A DNA stretch of 64,000 nt from Breoghania sp. L-A4 (GTDB lineage Bacteria; Pseudomonadota; Alphaproteobacteria; Rhizobiales; Stappiaceae). The stretch spans positions 372,001 through 436,000 of the forward strand of contig NZ_CP031841.1 in assembly GCF_003432385.1 (NCBI RefSeq), in the 5' to 3' direction. The position numbers were made by a program, and so were the translations under genes. Numbering within the stretch: the first letter of the stretch is position 1; the number at the start of each line of letters is the position of its first letter. This document shows, piece after piece, positions 51,915 to 61,587 of the stretch. The notes under the pieces are model-generated. The model had not been told where the DNA came from. It worked only from the letters and a program-made list of their open reading frames with translations, and searched no databases.

Positions 51915-52790
51915 ATGGAGACTGCGCAAGATCAGACCGTGGCGGAACGCATACGCGGAAAATTCGACACGCTCACGCGTGCCGAGCGCCAGCTTGCCAA
52001 CGTGATGCTGGAAAACTATCCGGTCTCGGGTCTGGGCAGCATCACGACTGTTGCCGAGACATCGGGCGTCTCGACCCCGACGGTGGCGCGCATGGCGCGC
52101 AAGCTGGGTTTTGGCGGATTTCCCGAGTTGCAGGCGAAACTGCGGTCCGAGCTGGAAGACACCCTCTCCAACCCCATCGCCAAACATGACCGCTGGGCGC
52201 AGGGCGCGCCGGACACCCACATTCTCAACCGCTTCGCGGATGTGGTGATGGACAACATGCGCCAGACGTTGCACCAGATCAGTTGCGAGGAGTTTGATTC
52301 CGTGGCGCGGCTGCTTGCGGATCGCGAGCGCTGCGTCTACGTGGCCGGCGGGCGGATCACCCGGTCGCTGGCGGACTACTTTTTCACGCATCTGCAGATG
52401 ATCCGCGGCGCGATGGTGCTGCTGCCGCCGAACGCGAACACCTGGCCGCATTACGTGCTGAACATGAAGCCCGGAGACGTGCTGATCGCCTTCGATATCC
52501 GCCGCTACGAGCACGACATCCAGCGGCTCGCGGAAATGGCCAGGGAGCGGGGCGTGACGCTGGTGCTGTTCACCGATCAGTGGGGCTCGCCGGCCGCCGC
52601 CCATGCCACTCACGCCTTCCATTGCCGCATCGAGGCGCCCTCGGCGTGGGATTCCTCGGTGGTGACGATGTTCATCCTCGAGGCGCTGATCGCCGCGGTG
52701 CAGAACGACACATGGTCGGAGACCAAGGACCGCATGAAGACGCTGGAAGGCCTGTTCGACCAGATGAAGATGTTCCGCAAGTTCGTTTGA
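51915..52790 (+). CDS. MurR/RpiR family transcriptional regulator
   Basis: 291-aa regulator with an N-terminal RpiR helix-turn-helix (about residues 1-77, including LTRAERQLANVMLENYP and VSTPTVARMARKLGFGGF) and a C-terminal SIS domain (about 115-240, VYVAGGRITRSLADYF and DVLIAFDIRRYEHDIQRL), which in this family binds phosphosugars or other phosphorylated ligands. ATG 51915 gives a normal-length protein; GTG 51864 in the same frame is possible. It is divergent from the amidohydrolase-TRAP-GS operon, so it probably controls that operon and itself. Confidence 0.93.
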   Translation: METAQDQTVAERIRGKFDTLTRAERQLANVMLENYPVSGLGSITTVAETSGVSTPTVARMARKLGFGGFPELQAKLRSELEDTLSNPIAKHDRWAQGAPDTHILNRFADVVMDNMRQTLHQISCEEFDSVARLLADRERCVYVAGGRITRSLADYFFTHLQMIRGAMVLLPPNANTWPHYVLNMKPGDVLIAFDIRRYEHDIQRLAEMARERGVTLVLFTDQWGSPAAAHATHAFHCRIEAPSAWDSSVVTMFILEALIAAVQNDTWSETKDRMKTLEGLFDQMKMFRKFV

Positions 52791-52903
52791 ACCAGCCGTC
52801 ACGAGACATCCGGCCCGCCTGCCGGCACAGCCAGCGCGCAGGCCGACGATGTCGCGGAAAACACGCGGCTTTTCGGAATGTTAAAATAGTCGCGGGGAAG
52901 ATT

Positions 52904-52979
<76 letters not shown>

Positions 52980-53094
52980 ACTGTTTCCGGATGTTGGGTA
53001 CGGCCCCGGAGCCGTTGTGCGGGCGGAACATAGCCCCGCCCGCCGGGAAGTCAAGTGGGTGTCAACGCCTTTGTGGCGCCCCGCCTGTGGACAA

Positions 53095-53514
53095 TCAGAG
53101 GTCTTCGTCGGTTTCGCGCACGACGACGATATCGGGCACGGCGTCGTCGTCCTCGTCGTCTTCCAGGAAGGTGTCGTCATCGGCCGCGTCGTCGTCGATA
53201 TCGTCGACGTCCTCAACGTCGTCCACATCGTCGTCATCGTCTATGACGCTCTTCTTGGAGCTGATCTGCTCGGCGTCGGCATCCTCAAGGGAGACGATTT
53301 CGACGTTCTCCTCCTTGGCGACCACCAAATCCTCGGTGGCTTCGGGTTCCACCGCCGCCGCCGCCTTCGCGGCCCGTCCGCCTGAGCCTTTCGCCACAGC
53401 GAGGCTCACCACTGTGCCGCATTTCGGGCAGGTGATCGGCGTTCGCTTGAGGTCATAGAATTTCGTGCCGCAGCCAGGGCACAGATGCTTGGTCCCGAGG
53501 TCCGGTTTCGTCAC
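53095..53514 (-). CDS. TIGR02300 (FYDLN acid) family zinc-ribbon protein
   Basis: 139 aa. The N-terminal zinc ribbon CPGCGTKFYDLKRTPITCPKCG (in part) contains the FYDLN signature; the C-terminal half from about residue 80 is extremely acidic, with runs of Asp (IDDDDDVDDVEDVDDIDDD). The family is specific to alphaproteobacteria and of unknown function, usually encoded beside aroA and cmk, as here. ATG 53514 follows AGGACTGAAATC on the minus strand. It is divergent from aroA. Confidence 0.93.
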   Translation of the reverse strand: MTKPDLGTKHLCPGCGTKFYDLKRTPITCPKCGTVVSLAVAKGSGGRAAKAAAAVEPEATEDLVVAKEENVEIVSLEDADAEQISSKKSVIDDDDDVDDVEDVDDIDDDAADDDTFLEDDEDDDAVPDIVVVRETDEDL

Positions 53515-53824
53515 GATTTCAGTCCTGCCTAACCTGTTACTTCAAAAAGCGTCGTCCCAATAACCGTGCGGGCGTCGTCCTGTCAAAGCGTAAAAAACCC
53601 ATCCGCGCATTTTTCACCGTCCGCAAGATGACCCCGCAGGAACGACATGCTAGATCAACTTGCGCTCCCGTTGAATCGCGGGCGTCGAAAAGTCAGCCGC
53701 CCCACTCAGGCCACAGCCGCTTTTCCGGCCGCCGGCGTACCGGAAAAGCTTTTTTCAAATAGGGTCTTGTTTGCGAAACCCCACTCCGCGACACGCGCCT
53801 TTCTGAACGCCCTGCCCGATGTAA

Positions 53825-55818
<1,994 letters not shown>

Positions 55819-56173
55819 CTTGCCAGGGAACGGGCACGCCCTCAAGCGGGGTCCCGCGACGCGTCAGCAATGGCCGCCGGGGAGCACGCTTTGAGACGTG
55901 CCTTTTTGGCATTTCAAACCGCTTGCGCGCCCCGTGTTTTTGAGGAACGCGGGCACGATGTCGCGGATGACGCCGGAGGGTCCCTCGATGGGATGCCGGT
56001 ATCGACGCACCTCGTGATGCGGCGGCCTTTGGAACAAAACGGCCTTCCGTTTGCCCGAATGCGCCGGCCTGCCTGTTTTTTCAGGCGGTCGTCCGATCGG
56101 GACCGGGTGAACGCGTAAGGCACAGTGCAACACAAACCGCCGGCGCCAGCCAGTGATGGCTTATGGAGTTTCA
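55819..56173 (+). other. cmk-rpsA spacer and rpsA leader
   Basis: 355 bases. A weak terminator-like hairpin lies at 55883-55907 (GCACG and CGTGC around CTTTGAGA, then CTTTTT), which could end the cmk transcript. The remainder should hold an rpsA promoter and a leader where S1 could bind its own mRNA, but I see no clear hexamers or conserved fold. Confidence 0.35.
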
Positions 56174-57880
56174 ATGACTGCAATGAACCCCACCACCGAT
56201 GATTTCGCGGCAATGCTCGACGAAGCCTTTGGTGGATCCGAGATGCAGGAAGGATCCGTCGTCAAGGGGACGGTAATCGCTTTCGAAAAAGATCTCGCGG
56301 TGATCGACGTCGGCCTGAAGGTCGAAGGTCGCGTGCCGCTCAAGGAATTCGGCGCCCGGGCTCGCGACGGCGAGCTGAACATTGGCGACGAAGTCGAAGT
56401 TTATCTGGAGCGCGTAGAGAACGCGCTCGGTGAAGCCGTTCTGTCGCGCGACAAGGCCCGCCGCGAAGAGAGCTGGGTTCGCCTGGAAGTGTCCTTCGAG
56501 AAGGGCGAAAAGGTCACCGGCCAGATCTTCAACCAGGTCAAGGGTGGCTTCACCGTGGATCTCGACGGCGCCGTGGCCTTCCTGCCGCGCAGCCAGGTCG
56601 ACATCCGCCCTGTCCGCGACGTCGGCCCCCTGATGCACACGCCGCAGCCGTTCCAGATCCTGAAGATGGACAAGCGCCGCGGCAACATCGTTGTCTCGCG
56701 CCGTGTGGTCCTCGAAGAGACCCGCGCAGAGCAGCGCTCCGAGCTCGTCCAGAGCCTGGAAGAAGGTCAGACCGTCGAAGGCGTCGTCAAGAACATCACC
56801 GACTACGGTGCGTTCGTCGACCTGGGCGGCATCGATGGCCTGCTGCACGTCACCGACATCGCATGGCGCCGTATCAATCATCCGACCGAGGTTCTCTCCA
56901 TTGGCCAGACGGTCAAGGTGCAGATCATCCGCGTCAACCAGGAAACCCACCGTATCTCGCTCGGCATGAAGCAGCTGGAAGCGGATCCGTGGGAGGGTAT
57001 CGAAGCCAAGTACCCGATCGGCGCCAAGTTCACCGGTCGCGTCACGAACATCACCGACTACGGCGCGTTCGTGGAACTGGAGCCGGGCATCGAGGGCCTG
57101 ATCCACGTTTCCGAGATGAGCTGGACCAAGAAGAACATCCATCCGGGCAAGATCGTCGCCACCTCTCAGGAGGTCGATGTGATGGTGCTCGAGGTGGACC
57201 CGGTCAAGCGCCGCATCTCGCTCGGCCTCAAGCAGACGCTTCAGAATCCGTGGGAGGCCTTCGCCGAGAAGTTCACCGCGGGCACCGAAGTCGAAGGCGA
57301 AGTCAAGAACAAGACCGAGTTCGGCCTGTTCATCGGCCTCGACGGAGACGTCGACGGCATGGTTCACCTGTCGGATCTCGACTGGAACCGTCCCGGCGAA
57401 GTGGTCATCGAGGAATACAAGAAGGGCGACACCGTCAAGGCCGTCGTTCTCGATGTGGACGTCGACAAGGAGCGGATCTCGCTCGGCATCAAGCAGCTTG
57501 AAGGCGATCCCTTCGAAGGGGCCGCCGGCGAAATGCGCAAGGGCGCCGTGGTGACCTGCGAGATCGTCGAGGTCAAGGAAAACGGCCTTGAGGTGAAGCT
57601 CGCCGACAGCGACATGACGGCTTTCATCCGTCGCGCCGATCTGTCGCGCGATCGTTCCGAGCAGCGCCCCGAGCGCTTCTCCGTCGGTCAGAAGGTCGAC
57701 GCGCGTATCACGCAGTTCGACAAGAAGACCCGCCGCATCCAGCTCTCCATCAAGGCGCTTGAAATCGCCGAGGAGAAGGAAGCGGTCGCACAGTACGGTT
57801 CTTCGGACGCCGGCGCATCGCTCGGCGACATTCTCGGCGCGGCTCTCAAGGCCCGCGGCGAGGACGAAGACGACGCCTGA
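56174..57880 (+). CDS. rpsA: 30S ribosomal protein S1
   Basis: RNA-binding protein that recruits mRNA to the 30S subunit, 568 aa. Six S1 (OB-fold) repeats are visible, each with the VxxITxYGAFV...GIxGLxHxS/T pattern; for example ITDYGAFVDLGGIDGLLHV and ITDYGAFVELEPGIEGLIHV, the later repeats less conserved. ATG 56174 follows GGAG (56165-56168) with 5-nt spacing; an upstream in-frame ATG at 56153 lacks one. A strong terminator follows. Confidence 0.98.
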   Translation: MTAMNPTTDDFAAMLDEAFGGSEMQEGSVVKGTVIAFEKDLAVIDVGLKVEGRVPLKEFGARARDGELNIGDEVEVYLERVENALGEAVLSRDKARREESWVRLEVSFEKGEKVTGQIFNQVKGGFTVDLDGAVAFLPRSQVDIRPVRDVGPLMHTPQPFQILKMDKRRGNIVVSRRVVLEETRAEQRSELVQSLEEGQTVEGVVKNITDYGAFVDLGGIDGLLHVTDIAWRRINHPTEVLSIGQTVKVQIIRVNQETHRISLGMKQLEADPWEGIEAKYPIGAKFTGRVTNITDYGAFVELEPGIEGLIHVSEMSWTKKNIHPGKIVATSQEVDVMVLEVDPVKRRISLGLKQTLQNPWEAFAEKFTAGTEVEGEVKNKTEFGLFIGLDGDVDGMVHLSDLDWNRPGEVVIEEYKKGDTVKAVVLDVDVDKERISLGIKQLEGDPFEGAAGEMRKGAVVTCEIVEVKENGLEVKLADSDMTAFIRRADLSRDRSEQRPERFSVGQKVDARITQFDKKTRRIQLSIKALEIAEEKEAVAQYGSSDAGASLGDILGAALKARGEDEDDA

Positions 57881-57934
57881 TCGGCTTGTCTGATCGGACT
57901 TCCGGACCCGCTTGCGCGGGTCCGGCGCATATTG

Positions 57935-57964
57935 AAAGCCCGGGCCTGCTGGCCCGGGCTTTTT
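57935..57964 (+). terminator. Rho-independent terminator after rpsA
   Basis: AAAGCCCGGGCC (57935-57946) pairs with GGCCCGGGCTTT across TGCT and runs into TTTT. A second stem just before it (GGACCCGC 57904-57911 with GCGGGTCC, loop TTGC) makes a tandem structure. Confidence 0.85.
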
Positions 57965-58093
57965 GCGTTTGATGGTCCGCGGACCGCGCAAGCACAGGAT
58001 ACTGGATGACCGCCGATCGCCGTTTCTCGTCCGCTTTGGCAGTTCCTACCCTGTCCGATTTACGATTGGTCCACGCTTGCAACCCATCGTCGC

Positions 58094-58123
58094 TTGACGG
58101 CACAGCGATTTTCTTTTGATATA
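58094..58123 (+). promoter_or_regulatory. Candidate sigma70-type promoter of sppA
   Basis: TTGACG (58094-58099) is followed after 18 nt by GATATA (58118-58123), in a locally AT-rich stretch, about 100 nt upstream of the sppA start. It is the best hexamer pair in the rpsA-sppA gap. Confidence 0.4.
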
Positions 58124-58220
58124 CCAATGTGGTGGCGGAATTCCATTTTACCTTGCCGCCACCGGCGTCGCCTGATACCGCTCCGGCTGATGCTGCTCCG
58201 CTGTCGAAGCGAGGGAATTC

Positions 58221-59249
58221 ATGACGCTAGATGCCGACGTACTTGTCGATCGGCGCCGGCTCAGGCGCAAACTGACTTTCTGGCGTGTAGCGGCCGTTTT
58301 GGTGCTCGCGGGCGCCCTGATCGGGCTGTTCATGCAACAGTTCGACCCCCGGGCGCGGGCGCATGCGCATATCGCGCGCCTGGCGGTCAACGGTGTCATT
58401 CTCGATGACCAAAAGCGGCTGAAAATGATCAGCCGCATGGCCGAAGACCCTGCCGTCAAGGGCCTCATCCTCTCGATCAACAGTCCCGGCGGCTCGACGT
58501 CCGGTGGTGAAGGCCTGCTCGAGGCCTTGCGCGCGTTCAGCGAAAAGAAACCTGTCGTCGCGCATATCGGTACGGTCGGCGCGTCCGCCGGCTACATGAT
58601 CGCCATCGCTGCGGACCATGTCGTTGCGCGGCGCAACGCCATCACCGGCTCTATCGGGGTGCTGTTCCAGTTCGGCGACGCCGAGAAGCTGCTGGAGACC
58701 ATCGGCGTCAACATGGACGCCGTGAAAAGCTCGCCGATGAAGGCCGAGCCGACGTTCTACAAACCGATTTCGCCGGAAAGCCGCGCCATGCTGGCGTCGC
58801 TGGTGTCGGATTCCTATGATTGGTTCGTCGATGTGGTGGCCGATCGCCGCGGCATGGACAGGAGCGCGGCCCTGCGTCTGGCTGACGGCAGCATCTACAC
58901 CGGCCACCAGGCGCGCGAACTCAATCTCATCGACGCGATCGGCGGTGAGGAGACGGCCAAGCAGTGGCTGGTTGACGAGAAGCACCTCGACGAGGATCTG
59001 CCGGTGCTCGACTGGAAGGTCGAGGATGGCTTGCCGGGCTTGCCGCTGGGCGAGGCTGTGGCTGGATTTGTCGGACAATCCGTGGTGGCGACACTCTTCG
59101 GCCAAAGTACGATCGCCAAAATGCTCTTTCCCGAGGCGCAAATGCTTGACGGTCTTGTATCGGTTTGGCACGCTCGCGGGGTAGGAAACGCAACCAATAC
59201 CGGGGGGCCGGCGAATGATAAAATCCGAGCTGGTTCAAAGGATTGCTGA
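58221..59249 (+). CDS. sppA: Signal peptide peptidase SppA (S49 family)
   Basis: Membrane-anchored serine protease degrading cleaved signal peptides, 342 aa. It has one N-terminal helix (about 22-40), the SPPA domain with INSPGGST near 86-93, catalytic Ser in [16 protein letters not shown] and catalytic Lys in [10 protein letters not shown]. The final 25 residues (after SVWHAR) are not family-like and overlap ihfB by 35 nt. Adding one base at the G4 run 59178-59181 would end the protein at TGA 59216-59218, giving an ATGA overlap with ihfB. Confidence 0.93.
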   Translation: MTLDADVLVDRRRLRRKLTFWRVAAVLVLAGALIGLFMQQFDPRARAHAHIARLAVNGVILDDQKRLKMISRMAEDPAVKGLILSINSPGGSTSGGEGLLEALRAFSEKKPVVAHIGTVGASAGYMIAIAADHVVARRNAITGSIGVLFQFGDAEKLLETIGVNMDAVKSSPMKAEPTFYKPISPESRAMLASLVSDSYDWFVDVVADRRGMDRSAALRLADGSIYTGHQARELNLIDAIGGEETAKQWLVDEKHLDEDLPVLDWKVEDGLPGLPLGEAVAGFVGQSVVATLFGQSTIAKMLFPEAQMLDGLVSVWHARGVGNATNTGGPANDKIRAGSKDC

Positions 59250-59496
59250 GCAGAACCCGCATCTCTACCAACGCGACGTTGAAAATATCGTCAATGCAAT
59301 CCTTGACGAGGTGGTTGCTGCGCTGATGCACGGCGATCGGGTCGAGTTGCGCGGCTTCGGCGCGTTCTCGGTGAAGAACCGTCCCGCACGGCTGGGCCGC
59401 AATCCCAGAACCGGCCAGAAAGTCGATGTCACGGAAAAATATGTGCCGTTCTTCAAGACCGGCAAGGAAATGCGCGAGCGGCTCAACAGCGACTAG
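59215..59496 (+). CDS. ihfB: Integration host factor subunit beta
   Basis: DNA-bending HU-family protein, 93 aa. It has the family start [53 protein letters not shown] (in part) carrying the intercalating Pro, and ends [13 protein letters not shown] 59215 overlaps the end of sppA, a typical alphaproteobacterial neighbour. Confidence 0.97.
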   Translation: MIKSELVQRIAEQNPHLYQRDVENIVNAILDEVVAALMHGDRVELRGFGAFSVKNRPARLGRNPRTGQKVDVTEKYVPFFKTGKEMRERLNSD

Positions 59497-59559
59497 GGCG
59501 TCTTCCCGGCCGTCCGCGGACCGGCTGATCGCCGTTTCGGCGGACGTCTGGCGCGCGGA

Positions 59560-59970
59560 GTGCGTGCCGGGGAGTCTGGCGCCGAACTGGAAACAATCAA
59601 GCGGGTGTGCGAAGCGGTGCTGAAACGAATTCTCAAGATCATTCTTCTCGTGCCGCCAGCGATCGTCGTGATTATCCTCGCCGTGGCCAACCGGCAGGCG
59701 GTGGTGCTGTCGCTCGATCCCTTCGCTCCCGAGGCTCCGGCGTTCGCCATCGAGGCGCCGCTGTTCTGGCTGCTGTTCGGCGCGCTCTTCGCCGGCATCA
59801 TGCTCGGTGGCGCCGGCGCCTGGGTGAAGCAGCGCAAATGGCGCCGCCAGGCCCGTGACAAGCGGCGCGAGGCGGAGAGACTGCGCCATGAGGCGGATCG
59901 TCTGAAGGATATCGCCCAAGGCAGCGGAGTGCCGGGCCTGCCGGCGCCCGACAGTCGGCGCGCCGCCTGA
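59560..59970 (+). CDS. LapA-like (DUF1049) membrane protein
   Basis: 136 aa as read from GTG 59560; later GTG codons at 59605 or 59617 would give a more typical short N-terminus, so the start is unsure. Two transmembrane helices (about residues 24-44 and 66-88) follow the pattern of lipopolysaccharide assembly protein A: LVPPAIVVIILAVANRQAVVLSLDPF, then PLFWLLFGALFAGIMLGG. The C-terminal tail is basic and coiled-coil-like (KQRKWRRQARDKRREAERL). It follows ihfB, its usual partner in the alphaproteobacteria. Confidence 0.82.
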   Translation: MRAGESGAELETIKRVCEAVLKRILKIILLVPPAIVVIILAVANRQAVVLSLDPFAPEAPAFAIEAPLFWLLFGALFAGIMLGGAGAWVKQRKWRRQARDKRREAERLRHEADRLKDIAQGSGVPGLPAPDSRRAA

Positions 59971-59983
59971 AACTGGCGCGCCG

Positions 59984-60946
59984 ATGCGAGTCGTCACCGC
60001 CCCGCAAATCAACGGCATTCTCACGTTCCGCGATCTCGTGGAAACCTTGCGCAGCGCCTTCCGGTCCGACATCGAGACCCCGGTCCGCCACCACCACACC
60101 ATCGAACGCACCAATGGCTCGGACGCTGCGTTGCTCCTGATGCCGGCGTGGAACGATTTCACGAAACAGGCGCATTCCGACCGCGGCTACATCGGCGTCA
60201 AGGTTGTCTCGGTATTTCCGGACAACGCGGAGGTCGGATCGCCGACGGTGCAAGGGGTCTATCTGCTGCTGTCGGGCCGCAACGGCGAGACGCTGGCTGT
60301 GATGGACGGCCAGGCGCTGACGCTGTGGCGCACGGCCGCCGCCTCAGGGCTGGCGGCGAGCTATCTGGCGCGCGAGGACGCGTCCAAGCTGATGCTGGTG
60401 GGCGCCGGCGCGCTGGCGCCCTATCTCATGCGCGCCCATTCCAGCGTCCGGCCAATCCGCGATGTGCTGGTGTGGAACCGCAGCCGGGAGCGCGCCGAAC
60501 GTCTCGCCCGGTCCATGAACGGGCTCGACGGGCTCACTGTGCGCGCGACCAGCGATCTGGAAGGCGGGGTGCGTGGCGCCGATGTGATCTCCTGCGCGAC
60601 ACTGTCCAGGACGCCGCTGGTCATGGGCGACTGGCTGAGCCCCGGCGCGCACCTCGATCTGGTTGGCGCCTTCACCCCGGCCATGCGTGAAAGCGACGAC
60701 GCGGTCATGCGCAAGGCGCGGATCTTCGTCGACACGCGCGCGGGGGCGTTGGAGGAAGGTGGCGATCTCACCCAGCCGCTGGCCGACGGCGTGATCACCG
60801 AGGCCGACGTCACGGCGGATCTGTTCGAGCTGTGCCGTGGTGAGAAGGCCGGCCGGCGCTTCTATGACCAGATCACGGTCTTCAAGTCGGTGGGGACGGC
60901 CATCGAGGATCTGGCGGCCGCCATTCTGGTGTTCCTGAAAACCTGA
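59984..60946 (+). CDS. Ornithine cyclodeaminase / mu-crystallin family protein
   Basis: 320-aa NAD(P)-binding protein. The substrate domain is N-terminal (HHTIERTNGSDAALLLMPAWN, IGVKVVSVFPDNAE); the Rossmann motif is VGAGALAPYLMRAH near residues 137-150; the C-terminal block has GAHLDLVGAFTPAMRESD. Members include ornithine cyclodeaminase, ketimine reductases and alanine dehydrogenases, so the reaction cannot be fixed. ATG 59984 is 13 nt after the LapA-like gene. Confidence 0.88.
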   Translation: MRVVTAPQINGILTFRDLVETLRSAFRSDIETPVRHHHTIERTNGSDAALLLMPAWNDFTKQAHSDRGYIGVKVVSVFPDNAEVGSPTVQGVYLLLSGRNGETLAVMDGQALTLWRTAAASGLAASYLAREDASKLMLVGAGALAPYLMRAHSSVRPIRDVLVWNRSRERAERLARSMNGLDGLTVRATSDLEGGVRGADVISCATLSRTPLVMGDWLSPGAHLDLVGAFTPAMRESDDAVMRKARIFVDTRAGALEEGGDLTQPLADGVITEADVTADLFELCRGEKAGRRFYDQITVFKSVGTAIEDLAAAILVFLKT

Positions 60947-61025
60947 CGTTTGACCAGTCGCAATGCGGCCGCATCGGGCTGCGAAGACACTCGCGTATAC
61001 CTGAAATTCTTTCGCGAGGTTTTCG

Positions 61026-61412
61026 ATGAGCTATCACATCAGCCGCACCGTTTCCGGTGATTTCGACGATGTCGTCGCACGCACGACCCAGGCCCTCAAG
61101 GATGAGGGGTTCGGCGTGCTGACGGAAATCGACGTCAAGAAAACGCTGAAGAGCAAGATCGATGTCGATTTTCGACCCTATCTGATCCTCGGCGCCTGCA
61201 ACCCCGGCCTCGCCCATCGCGCGCTCAGCGCCGAGGACAAGGTCGGCGTGCTGCTGCCGTGCAACGTCGTGGTCCAGGACAAGGGCGCCGAGGGCATCGA
61301 GATCTCGGCGATGGATCCCGCCGCCGCCATGAGCATGATCGACAACGCCGAGGTGCGTGAGGTGGCTGTCACCGTGCGCGACAAGCTCGCCAAGGTGGTG
61401 GACGCCGTCTGA
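61026..61412 (+). CDS. DUF302 family protein
   Basis: 128-aa soluble protein matching DUF302: SGDFDDVVARTTQALKDEGFGVLTEIDVKKTL at the N-terminus, YLILGACNPGLAHRAL near the middle and VGVLLPCNVVVQD. The Cys in ACNP and PCNV are conserved in this group. The structure is known to be a compact alpha/beta fold but function is unknown. ATG 61026 has AGGTTTTCG upstream. Confidence 0.92.
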   Translation: MSYHISRTVSGDFDDVVARTTQALKDEGFGVLTEIDVKKTLKSKIDVDFRPYLILGACNPGLAHRALSAEDKVGVLLPCNVVVQDKGAEGIEISAMDPAAAMSMIDNAEVREVAVTVRDKLAKVVDAV

Positions 61413-61587
61413 CGCACCGGCGGGGCGATTGTTCGAGGCCGTTGGTCCGGTTCCGTGCCGGGCCAACCGCGCCCGATGACCTCGCCGCGGTTGCGGCGAA
61501 ATGTGAACTGCGCAACAATTTCGAAACTTGGAGCCGGTACTGTCTCGATGATTTTCACGAAGCATTTTTGAAATCAGAGGCATCGAC

